A stretch of DNA of 64,000 bases, from the NCBI GenBank assembly GCA_012064385.1, contig QRDG01001382.1:209709-273708 (forward strand), written 5' to 3'. Positions 55,415-64,000 of this stretch are shown in pieces (positions within the stretch are counted from its first letter, which is position 1; each line of letters starts with the position of its first letter). This stretch comes from Puccinellia tenuiflora. Taxonomy: Eukaryota; Streptophyta; Magnoliopsida; Poales; Poaceae. The notes under the pieces were generated by a model. It had not been told where the DNA came from. It searched no databases and worked only from the letters and a program-made list of their open reading frames with translations. A program made the position numbers and the translations under genes.

Positions 55415-56181
55415 TGTTGCCACGCAATTTTGCCGCGCGACACCACGATAACCGTCGTACTTTCGTGACGACGAACTGATTGCTTTCCGAGCAAAGCAAC
55501 AAAGATCTCCTCGCTTTCGTAGAGGAGAGACGACCACTTTTCAGCGCAAAACGGCAAAGATAAACCAAACCCTAGAGCTGCTAGGGATCGGCGGAGAAAA
55601 CGATAGTGAAAATAGACATACGTAAAAAGTAGATTGATTTTTTGATGAAGTATCGATTTGTTCTTCTCTCGTCAATCGGCCAGGACCTATTAAATAGGTA
55701 CAGGACTTTGCGTGTTGCTACAAAACTCCAGAGCTAAAACCGAACAGGACTAGTCCTCTATCTATTCGGTTACCATGTATAAACCATATTTGTCTAATTT
55801 ATCTGCTAGCTGGCCGATCCGTAACAAGTCCAAACGAGGTCACGTACAAATTCCTTTTGGCTCACAAGGAAAGGTATAAAATATCCGGCCACAGTGCTAA
55901 TAACATTAGCTAATGGAGATCTGATACGCCTCATGTATCACCATGCAAATATAGTTTTACTTGAGCATGTTTCCTTTGCGTGATAACTTTTGCAAACCTG
56001 AAACTTCAGCTGCGTTTCAGCTCGGCATATCTCTGAATCATAGAAACTTGTCTTCGATAGCAGCTAATCTAGCAAAATACCTGTTGCAATACTCGAGCAA
56101 TATATCAACTGGTTAGCTTGATCAATCAATTAATTAATTTGGCCCAATATACAAGTTACTAGCCAAATTACAGTGTCAACA
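55415..56181 (-). repeat. Gypsy LTR F (minus strand)
   Basis: On its own strand it runs TGTTGACACTGTAATTTGG (56181) to GTGGCAACA (55415), 767 bp, with TGTTG/CAACA ends. Next to its 3' end, CTAGGTAGGGGGCGC matches the tail of the primer-type site at 50171-50188, and the following leader is homologous to that element. An AT-rich TATTTAATAGG on the minus strand near 55692 may be its TATA box. The right boundary is less certain. Confidence 0.6.
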
Positions 56182-56319
56182 CATGCCCCCCTGTTTTTGG
56201 TGCAATTGTATTTACCAAAAACACTATAATAATACCTTAGGACGATGTTGATCAATTTATCGACCACGGGCGACGTCTAAAGGACACATCGGCCATATAG
56301 CCTGATTTTTTTAAATAAT
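56182..56319. other. Unassigned spacer between LTR F and the MULE
   Basis: 138 bp of AT-rich DNA (TTTTTGGTGCAATTGTATTTACC) with no recognisable gene or end. It may belong to the sequence into which LTR F or the MULE inserted. Confidence 0.4.
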
Positions 56320-56379
56320 ACATTTGTTTTATTCTTTTTCGGAAATAATACGCGTTTGAAAAAATCACAAAAATATTAC

Positions 56380-56610
56380 ACCCTCGGCCTCCGGTACGCC
56401 GAGCAGGCCCTGTCGGCTTCGTCCACGCCGACGGGGTCCTGTCGGCTTAGCCCACGCCGAGCAGGTGGCCGGCCCCAGTCTGCCCGCATCCGACCGCACC
56501 CTGTCGGCCTGCGCGGGCCTGCGTGGCCTGCAATCGGCCACGTCGACGCCGATAGGCCTGTCGGCCTCGCCGAAGCCGACCAGCCTCGATTGTATCGGCC
56601 GCCCGCTCCT
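56380..56610. repeat. GC-rich terminal region of the MULE with CTGTCGGC/GCCGAC motifs
   Basis: Repeated short motifs such as CCTGTCGGC and CACGCCGAC occur in close alternation, giving many potential small hairpins. The open frames here (both strands) are by-products of the repeats. It resembles the terminal inverted repeats of grass MULEs of this kind, by memory only. Confidence 0.5.
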
Positions 56611-57195
56611 CTTTCTTTCTCCCCTGCACACTCTTTCTCCTCTCTTCTTCCTCCTTCCTCCACCGACGGACCTGCTATTTCCTCTCATTTCCTACCTCCT
56701 GTACACTCCATTTTAGTTGATTTTGCACCCAAAAAATCATACCCAAAGCATGTAGCAGTTAGAAAAAGCTTCGATCTGTTGATGGGCTAGTTCATGGAGG
56801 CGATTTGGAGGTGCTATTAGGAGGCAATGGTGGAGATCCGGTGGAGCTTGGTATTGGAGTAGGAGCTTGGTGTTGGGGAAGGTTCGTGCTCCCTGCCCGG
56901 TGCTGCTGCGTGGTGATTGTTCTGCACGCTTCAAGGGTAATATTTTTTATAGATTGGTTATATTATGTTAGATTAAAAATAAAATATTTGTTAGGTGTAA
57001 ATATTTTGTTAGTGCCGGTCGGACCAACGGTCGTGTAGTATAGTGCTATAATTAGTAGAGGAAATAATGTGTTAGTGTCGGTCTGATATTTGGGGGGCAA
57101 CAGTCGTATAGTAATATATGTAGAGTTGGTCGTATAAATTAATTGGTCCGGTAGTAATATTTAGTACTCGTTGGGAATTATTTTTATACTATGAT

Positions 57196-57780
57196 ATGGA
57201 AGTTGACGAGTCTTATTATAATTTTTTTAGGTCAGCAGAGATGTCTACTTTAGTAAGATTTTATTATGGTTCGGGTACTGTCCGAACAAATGATCAGGCA
57301 GTTGATCTGAGTGAGTTTCAGTTTGTGGACCTGGATATGAATGCTCCTGCCACATGGTCCATTAGTCAGGCTGAAGACTGGTTGACAGGATGTTTAGGCC
57401 TTAATCCGTCAATATACACCGTCGGTGTGCATGCACTATGGACGAAGTCCAGAAGCAACGTCTTCTTTATTTTGAGGCCCGTACAGGACACCTCTCAGTG
57501 GGTGCGATGGTTGCAAGGCTGCGAAAAAAGGGGAATAAACCCTACGGCCTTACTGCTTCCCGTCGAGAAGGAGATCACCCCCCCTGAAGGAGAGGGCGCG
57601 TACGATCCAGGCCAAAATAGTGAGTACATGTATACTTCTGAGTCAAATTATGGAGGTGGTGGTTATGAATCAGGGCAGAGCAGTCAAGCAATTGGAGGAC
57701 ATGGTGATGTTGGCGAGGAAGTCAGTGTGGATGCAGCTAGTGGCGAGGCAGATGGGGGACGAGGTAGATGGGGAAATGCA
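57196..57780 (+). pseudogene. MULE transposase, N-terminal region
   Basis: It starts at the ATG at 57196 (MEVDESYYNFFRSAEM). About 130 residues of a conserved-looking N-terminal domain (LVRFYYGSGTVRTND; ISQAEDWLTGCLGL; FFILRPVQDTSQWVRWLQGC) are followed by a Gly/Ser/Glu-rich linker. A frameshift between about 57640 and 57780 moves the reading into the frame of 57620-58888. The domain looks like the N-terminal, PB1-like part found before MULE transposases in grasses. Confidence 0.7.
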
Positions 57781-58858
57781 GAATCAGATGGAAGAAGAAG
57801 ATACAGATGGTGAAAGTGGTAATGGTGATGAATCTGACGAGGATAGTGAAGAAGAGGAGTTGCCTTTGCTTCATGCCTGGAATCAGGACTTCACTAATTC
57901 AATGAATGTGAACGATGGCCACGATTCTGCCTGGCAATATCACCAGAACAACATGGCCAAAGGTGCTAAATATCAGGACAAGCAACATCTGAAGGACGCC
58001 ATAATTCAGTGGGCAATTTCAACTAACAGGGTTTTGAAAACAACTATGTCAAGTAAGCGATTTCTGACAATGGAGTGTGAAGACATTAATTGTCCCGGAA
58101 TGGTGCACGGGTTAATCCCTAAGTATGACACAACATGGGTGGTGACTGACTTGGTACTGCACACATGCCGTATTACAAGTATCCCGAAAGATCATCGCAA
58201 CTTGTCTTCCACTCTTATTGCTCGGATGCTGTACACGGAGATTGTGGAGAGCAAAACCATGGAAGTTAAGGCTATTATGCATAAAGTGAAGACAAGGTGG
58301 GGTTACCAAATTGAGTATGACAAGGCTTGGAGGGCTAAGCAGAGTGCACTTGAGAGCAGATTTGGGTCGTTTTTTGACTCATACGACTCTGTGGTTCGTC
58401 TTCTGCACACACTGCAGGCCCGAAATCCAGGCACGTATGTAGACATCCAACACTTTTTGATGCCTGAGTTCCCAACGGTGAAGGTGCTGCATCGAGTTTT
58501 TTGGTCTTTTGGTGTATGCATTGAAGCTTTTAGTCATTGTCGACCTGTGATATGCGTTGATGGGACATTTCTCACTGGCAAGTACAAAGGTCAGATTTTG
58601 ACTGCCATAGGTCAAGACGGGAACAATCAGGTCGTCCCACTCGCATTTGCCTTTGTGGAGAGTGAGAACACTGCAAGTTGGTTATGGTTCTTTAGACAGT
58701 TGAAAATAGCTGTTGTGCATGATAAGCCGAATGTCTGCATCCTTCATGACCGGCATGCAGGTATACTGAGTGCGATTAAGGCACTGACAAATCCCAGTCC
58801 TGAGGAAGAAACTCCATGGCTTGACTTGCAGAGCCGTTGGTGCATGCGTCATTTGGGG
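57780..58858 (+). pseudogene. MULE transposase, DNA-binding and catalytic core
   Basis: This lies in the frame 57620-58888: an acidic linker (DESDEDSEEEELP, residues 71-82), a MuDR-type DNA-binding domain (KYQDKQHLKDAIIQWAIS; FLTMECEDINCPGMVHG) and the catalytic core. ICVDGTFLTGKYKGQ contains the first catalytic Asp (residue 314), and CILHDRHAGI the second (residue 377). A one-base slip in the G-run of CATTTGGGGGGCAAA (about 58854-58859) throws the frame into a stop at 58888; the correct continuation is the overlapping frame 58821-60029. Confidence 0.9.
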
Positions 58859-60029
58859 GGCAAATTTTTTTTCACAGTTCAGACATAAGAACCTTATGAA
58901 TTTATTCAAAAAATTGTGCAAGCTGAACCAAGAATGGAAGTACGATGTTATCCGTGGATATTTAAATGACTTTACTAAGGAACATGTAAGATTGAGGAGA
59001 CAGGCACAAGAGGTAGCTGTAGCAGCACATGCAGCAGCAGTGGCTTCACAACAATCAACAGAAGCAATACCACTAATACCGGATCCTGTTGGGCTTTGTG
59101 ACTTGCCAGGATTTGACGCACCCGGTACAAGGAGGAAGGTTGGGAGACGGATTAAAAATTTTGATCAGTGGATAGAGCACGAGCCTTTGGAGAGGTGGTC
59201 TTTGCTTCATGACACACATGGAGCTAGGTACGGCGTCATGACTACAAACCTGGCTGAAACATATAACTTTGTGCTGAGAGGAAGTAGGGCTTTACCACTG
59301 ACTGCCATTGTCGAGGGTATTTTCCGTGGCACCTTAAATTATTTTAGAGATAGATGGCAGAAAGCTCACACTCATATGGTAAACAACCCAAACACACCTT
59401 ACTGTGACAAGATTATGAAGTACATGGATAGTAAGATGGAAAAAGCTAGGACACACACATGTGTCGCCATTGGAAATGCAGAAAGGAGATTTGAGGTGCG
59501 TTTACCTACTGACAAGTTTGGATGTGGAAATGAATTGAGAACGCATGAGGTGAAAATTGGTCTTGAACAATGGCCAACGTGTGAGTGCACTTGCAACAAA
59601 CCAAAGTTGCTTCACCTGCCTTGCTCCCATGTTCTTGCTGCTTGCGGACAGTTAGGCCTGGATGCAATCTCCTTTGTTTCTCCTTACTACATGAAAGAGG
59701 CCGTCTTGCATACTTGGACAGGTGAGATGCAGGGATTTCGAGCAATGGGTAATTTTAACACCGTTGTCCCTTCTGAAAGGCAATACATCCCCGACCCAAG
59801 TCTACTGCGGACAGGTGTAGGGAGGCGGCAGTCTAAGCGCATCCGCAATGACATGGATGAATCTGAAGCCGGTGGACCAATTAGGCAATGTTTCTTATGC
59901 AACAATTACGGACATAGAGACACTCATTGTCCACAGTTTGGCACAGGCGGAGCTACTGCAAGAGGCAACCGGGGACGAGGCAACCGAGCACGAGGCAATC
60001 GAGCACGAGGAGGGAGAGGACGTAACTAG
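58859..60029 (+). pseudogene. MULE transposase, C-terminal half with SWIM and CCHC zinc fingers
   Basis: This continues in the frame 58821-60029 from GANFFSQFRHKNLM. The third acidic residue of the triad is probably in NLAETYNF (about residue 146 of this frame). The SWIM zinc finger is CECTCNKPKLLHLPCSH (residues 254-270), followed by CFLCNNYGHRDTHC, a CCHC knuckle (357-370), and a Gly/Arg-rich tail (GNRGRGNRARG) to the stop at 60029. Everything after the frameshift is open, so the copy is only lightly damaged and probably recent. Confidence 0.9.
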
Positions 60030-60044
60030 GCTATTTTAATTTGA

Positions 60045-60114
60045 ACATGTGCTTAATACTGTACGTCATAATTTAATTCCATGCACATGTGCTTAATACT
60101 GTACGTCATAATTT
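60045..60114. repeat. 30-bp exact direct repeat after the transposase stop
   Basis: ACATGTGCTTAATACTGTAC plus GTCATAATTT stands at 60045-60074 and again at 60085-60114. The second copy ends at a good 3' splice site (TTTCAG, 60112-60117). Confidence 0.9.
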
Positions 60115-60129
60115 CAGGCAGATTTGACG

Positions 60130-60550
60130 ATGGAGCTTCACAACGACTTCGTTCAGTACGGGCGTTCTCTTTCTACGGGGCCTCTTCTACAGCGAGACCG
60201 CCATGTGTCCTGGCTGAGGCGTATGGAGGGAAAGTTACGGCATATCTACGAGACTATCACGTGCACTCGCACTTCGGACGTTGCTCACCAGCAGGGTGCA
60301 CCGCGGCCCCCACGTGCGTCCACGCAGCAGCAGCCTGAGCAGCGACAGCACACGCGACCTCGCCTATCACTGCAGCGGACGCCCGCACCTCCTCCTCCTG
60401 ACCAGCCTGGAGGTTCGGCGTGGCAGCATACGCAACACAACCCTACGTCGAGCTTCCAATTTCGGCCACAACCACAGCCACATGGTATGTATATTTCTAT
60501 ATACTATTTGCCCATAAAAATGAAGTGAATACTTAAATTAGTGCGTTGCA
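60130..60550 (+). pseudogene. Second coding region of the MULE (downstream exon)
   Basis: The frame 60124-60528 encodes MELHNDFVQYGRSLSTGPLLQ, LRRMEGKLRHIYETITC and then a Pro/Gln/His-rich tail (TPAPPPPDQPGG). It follows a possible 3' splice site (TTTCAG, to 60117), so it could be an exon of the transposase transcript or a separate small gene. A GT at 60485 (ATGGTATGTATA) and an AG at 60550 (GTTGCAG) would form a further intron of 66 bp. The next exon is cut at 60560 by the inserted LTR. I recognise no domain. Confidence 0.5.
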
Positions 60551-60559
60551 GGTGCTTTC

Positions 60560-61863
60560 TGAAGGGTCGCAGCATAGAAAACAAAAATTTTCCTACGCAA
60601 AGATAGCGGAATAAACCCAACATCTAGATCCGATCTACGAGAGGTTGGTAGCAAGAAGGAGATCGAATCTCACCCTCGAAGAAAACCGTGAGCGTTTTGT
60701 CGAGGCAGGGGTTGGCTAGTCGATCCCCGCAACTAGACTCGTCTAGTCGCGAGGAGATGTATTATCCAAGCGCCGCACGAGCAACGCCTCCGAGAGATCC
60801 ACACGTTCAGCTCGATGAAGACTCCACGTTCTTGATCCCGCAAGAGGTGGTAGAGAGGCTCGAGATCAATAGCACGACGACGGTGGCGTGGTGTGTATGG
60901 TGGAGATTGGACAGGGCTTCGCCAAGCGGTGTCGGGAGAGAGGAGGAGGAGGGGGGTGCGGCTAGGGCAAGGAGGGGGGGCCGGCGGCTAGCACCTTGGG
61001 GAGGAGGCTTTTTGTGCGGCACCCCTCCCCTTGCCCCTCCTTATATAGGAGGCCAAGGGGGGTGCGCCCCCTCCCTCTCCAAGGCCGGCGCAAGGGGGGG
61101 AGGCTTGCCCCCCAAGCAAGCCTTAGGGTTTAGGCCGGCCCCCCCCCCCTTCTAGAAGCTTGGCCCGCATGGGCCAATAAGGGAGTGGTGCGGCTGGCCC
61201 ATTAGGCCAGCCCACTGCCCCTTTTTCCATGTGGGCCCCATACTCCTATGGGCCCCACTTCTAGACTCCTCTAGAACCTTCTAGAACATTCCGGTACTTT
61301 ACCGATAAATTCCCGAACCTTTCTTATCCTCCGGAAACAACTTTCCTTATATGAATCTTATTCTCCGGACCACTCCGGAACTCCTCGTGACGTCCGGGAT
61401 CCTATCCGGGACTCCGAATCAATATTCGTTCTCACCATCATTTATCTCGAACCCTAACTACATCGAACGTTAAGTGTGTGACTCTACGGGTTCGCGAATA
61501 TGTCATATTAATAGCGGGACCGGGATGTCCATATTAATTCCTACATATTCGACGAAGTACTTTACTAGTCGAACCACAATGTCCGGGATTCAATTAATCC
61601 ATATACGATTCCTTTTGTTTCACGATATATTACTTGCCCGAGATTCAATCCACCGATATCTCCATATCTGATTAATCTCGTTACCGACAAGTTCTCTTTA
61701 CTCGTTCCCATAGAATAGGATCCCTTATGACTAGCCACTTAGTCATATGCTTGCAAGCGTTTGGATGCTATCCTACCGAGAGGGCCCAGAGATATCTATC
61801 CAACTGTTGGATGAACAAATCCCAGTCTTGAAACATGTCACCCAACAACCTATCATCGGAGTG
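60560..61863 (-). repeat. BARE1/Angela-like LTR, minus strand, interrupted at right
   Basis: On its own strand it ends TTTTCTATGCTGCGACCCTTCA at 60560 and aligns inversely with 62285-63727. It stops at ATCGGAG (61863), exactly where the plus-strand LTR starts. A minus-strand TATATAAG box lies near 61041-61048. About 430 bp of its 5' part are missing here and should lie beyond the window if the plus-strand element is inserted within it. Confidence 0.88.
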
Positions 61864-63727
61864 TTGGGAATATGCCCTAGAGGCAATAATAAAATGGTTT
61901 ATTAGCATATTCATGTTTATGATAATGGTTTATTATCCATGCTATAATTGTATTAAATGGAAACATAATACATGTGTGGAATATAAACACCAGGTGTCCC
62001 TAGTAAGCCTCTACTGGACTAGTTCGTTAGTCAAGAGATGGTTAGAGTTTCCTAACCATGGACTTGTTATAGTCACTTGATAACGGAGTCATATCATTAG
62101 GAGTAATGATGTGATGGACAAGACCCAATAATAAAGAGTTGCAATTGATCGTGTCACACAAGTTTCATTGCCAACACTTTTAGTATGCCAAGTATAGTTT
62201 CCTTAGACCATGAGATTATGTCACTCCCGTTTATCGGAGGAGTACTTTGTGGACATCAAACGTCACTTCGTAACTGGGTGATTATAAAGGTGGCTTTCAG
62301 GTATCTCCGATGGTATTTGTTGGGTGACATGAATCAAGACTGGGATTTGTCCTTCCTTGTGACGGAAAAGATATCTCTGGGCCCTCTCGGTAATATAGCA
62401 TCAAGAAGGTTGCAACCATGTGATTAAGTGTTAATCACGGAGATCCTATATTATGGACGAGTAAAGAGAATTTGCCAGGTAACGAGATGAAACTAGATAT
62501 GGAGATATCGACGATCATATCTCGGGCAAATTAAATATCGGTGAGACAAAGGGAATCGTATATGAGATTAAGAATCTCCGGCATCGTGGTTCAATCGATA
62601 AAGAACTTCGTTGAATATGTGGGAGTCAATATGGGCATCCCGGTCCCGCTATTGATTATTGATATGATCATGTCTGCATGTTCTCGAACCCGTAGGGTCA
62701 CACACTTAACGCTCCGATGTAGCTAGGGTTAGCGATGAGATAATTGATGGAATTAACGAATGGTGATTCGGAGTCTCGGATAGGATCCCGGACGTCACGA
62801 GGAGTTCCGGAGTGGTCCGGAGAATAAGATTCATATAAGGAAAGTGGTTTCCGGAGGTTTAGAAAGGCTCGGGAATTTATCGGTAAAGTACCGGAAAGTT
62901 CTAGAAGGTTCTAAAGGGGTCTAGAAGTGGGGCCCATAGGAGTATGGGGCCCACAAGGCATGAAGGGGTAGTGGGCTGGCCTATTGGGCCAGCCGCACCA
63001 CTCCCTCAATGGCCCATGCGGGCCAAGCTTCTAGAAGGGGGGGGGGCGGCCTAAACCCTAGAGGGTTGCTTGGGGGGCAAGCCTCCCCCCCTAGCCGCCG
63101 GCCCTAAGAGGGCAAGGGGCGCAGCCCCCCTGGCCACCTATATAAGGAGGGGCTGGGGGAGGGCTGCCGCACCCTGGATGCTCCCTCCTGCCCTAGCCGC
63201 CACCACCTCCCTTGGCCGCACCTCTTCCTCTTGCGCCACCCCTCCCGGAGGGCTGCCGCGAGTTGCACCTCCTCCCTTGCTGCACCACCCCTAGCCGTAG
63301 GGCTGCTGCACCATCTCTCCCTCTCCTCTTGCTTGGCTTGGCGAAGCCATGCTCGTGGGGATAATCACCATCAACGCCATCACAACCGTCGTGGTGCCGA
63401 GATCCATCTAGCCATCTCCACCTTGCTTGCGGGATCAAGAAGGCGGAGATCTACATCGAGCCGTACGTGTGGATACCGCGGAGGTGCTGCCCCTTGTGGC
63501 ACCTCGTCGAATTGGACTTCGAGGAAATACATCTCCTCGCGACTAGATGAGTCTAGTTGCGGGGATCGACTAGCCAACCCCTGCACCGACAAAACGCGTT
63601 TGTTGATCTTCAAGGGTAAGAGATTGGATCTCATCTTCGCTACCTCCATCTAGTAGGTCTAGATCCTTGGGGTTTATTCCGCTTGCTGCGTAGGAAATTT
63701 TTTGTTTTCTATGCTGCGACCCCATCA
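61864..63727 (+). repeat. BARE1/Angela-like Copia 5' LTR, complete
   Basis: It starts TGTTGGGAATATGCCCTAGAGGC and ends ACCCCATCA (1864 bp), with a TATA box TATATAAG at 63139-63146. An initiator-tRNA-Met primer site follows at 63729, so this is a true 5' LTR of an element continuing to the right. It carries the unoccupied CACTA target site (GCCAAGTATAGTTTCC, about 62189). Confidence 0.93.
63139..63146 (+). promoter_or_regulatory. TATA box of the right-hand Copia LTR
   Basis: TATATAAG in CACCTATATAAGGAGG, 1.28 kb into the LTR. BARE1-type LTR promoters are known to be active in cereals; activity here is inferred. Confidence 0.6.
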
Positions 63728-64000
63728 GTGGTATCAGAGCCTAGATCTATTCGTAGATGTTGGTGCGATTAGAACACAAGTGTTGTGGGCGTTGATATTT
63801 TATGTTGCTACCTTCTCGCGTGCACTTTGCGTCTTTGCGGTATTGTGAGATTGAAGCGGCCCGGACCAACCTTACTCGTCCACGCACGAGAGACCGGTTC
63901 CACGATTGACATGCAACTTGTTTTGCATAAGTGGCTGGCGGGTGTCTGTTTCTCTTGCTTTAGTGAAGATGCAATTTTCAATGGAAGGCCTTTCAAAAGG
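63728..64000 (+). mobile_element. Internal leader of the Copia element, cut by the window edge
   Basis: Untranslated leader following the LTR, ending GCAATTTTCAATGGAAGGCC. In this family gag starts further on; no coding frame is yet identifiable. The rest of the element lies beyond 64000. Confidence 0.7.
63729..63740 (+). other. Primer binding site (tRNA-iMet type)
   Basis: TGGTATCAGAGC, one base after the LTR. Typical for BARE1/Angela elements. Confidence 0.88.

Larger units (their letters stand above)
56320..60559 (+). mobile_element. Mutator-like element (MULE), right end interrupted
   Basis: A plus-strand MuDR-type transposon with a GC-rich terminal region (about 56380-56610, repeated CTGTCGGC/GCCGAC motifs), a transposase of about 900 codons (57196-60029) and a second coding region (60130-60550). 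An inserted LTR cuts it at 60560, and its right terminal inverted repeat is not in the window. The left boundary is an estimate from where the AT-rich lead-in (AAATAATAC..., 56305-56375) begins. Confidence 0.8.

Overview
The window looks like intergenic DNA from a Triticeae grass (wheat, Aegilops, barley or close kin). I found no convincing host gene, tRNA or rRNA. Almost every base can be assigned to a transposable element, mostly nested. Four things point to Triticeae: BARE1/Angela-type Copia LTRs (TGTTGGGAATATGCCCTAGAG start), Gypsy LTRs starting TGATACGTGTC with a TGGCGCCGTTGCCGGGGA primer site, a CACTA element built of CGTGGCGCAC-type subterminal motifs, and a grass-type LINE. Family names beyond BARE1/Angela and Athila are left open because no database could be searched.

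Layout. 1-7046: 3' part of a decayed LINE on the + strand (ORF1, then ORF2 with endonuclease, reverse transcriptase and zinc-binding C-terminus) ending in a short poly(A). 7047-7766: LTR remnant fused to a polypurine tract. 7767-27016: tandem multi-LTR Gypsy array (LTR A 7767-9328, truncated LTR B 21514-21824, LTR C 25391-26988) carrying gag and protease but no polymerase. Its first unit is interrupted by a minus-strand non-autonomous LTR element (10413-16705, TSD TCCTC) and by a BARE1/Angela-like solo LTR (18073-21297, TSD GTATC). That solo LTR carries a CACTA element (18410-19811, TSD ATA). 27017-28527: inverted retroelement segment. 28528-41030: a Gypsy element (LTR D) with an antisense ORF, split by a long-LTR Gypsy element G (30445-40174).

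41031-42872: Copia-like LTR E with a CCGGAG-T-CTCCGG repeat cluster upstream of its TATA box, ending at a single N (42873) where sequence character changes. 42874-44224: minus-strand LTR H. 44225-48020: minus-strand Athila-lineage pol (PR, RT, RNase H, INT). It is fused at about 48023 to gag and protease of a different minus-strand Gypsy element whose LTR is 50191-51154. 51178-53510: plus-strand, apparently intron-containing coiled-coil ORF lying antisense to its host retroelement. 54185-56181: minus-strand gag, 36-bp repeats and LTR F. 56290-60559: Mutator-like element with a nearly complete transposase (DDE, SWIM, CCHC). 60560-64000: minus-strand BARE1/Angela-like LTR interrupted by a plus-strand relative that runs off the right edge.

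No gene set acts as a host pathway. The coding content is TE machinery at different stages of decay. Internal evidence for nesting is strong: three insertions have exact target-site duplications, and two of them also have an unoccupied site elsewhere in the window. The most interesting items are the intron-bearing antisense ORF in the Gypsy elements, two cases of LTRs shared between tandem units, reiterated copies of a polypurine-tract motif inside the elements, large inverted repeats able to form hairpins, and a gag-pol chimera with two proteases.
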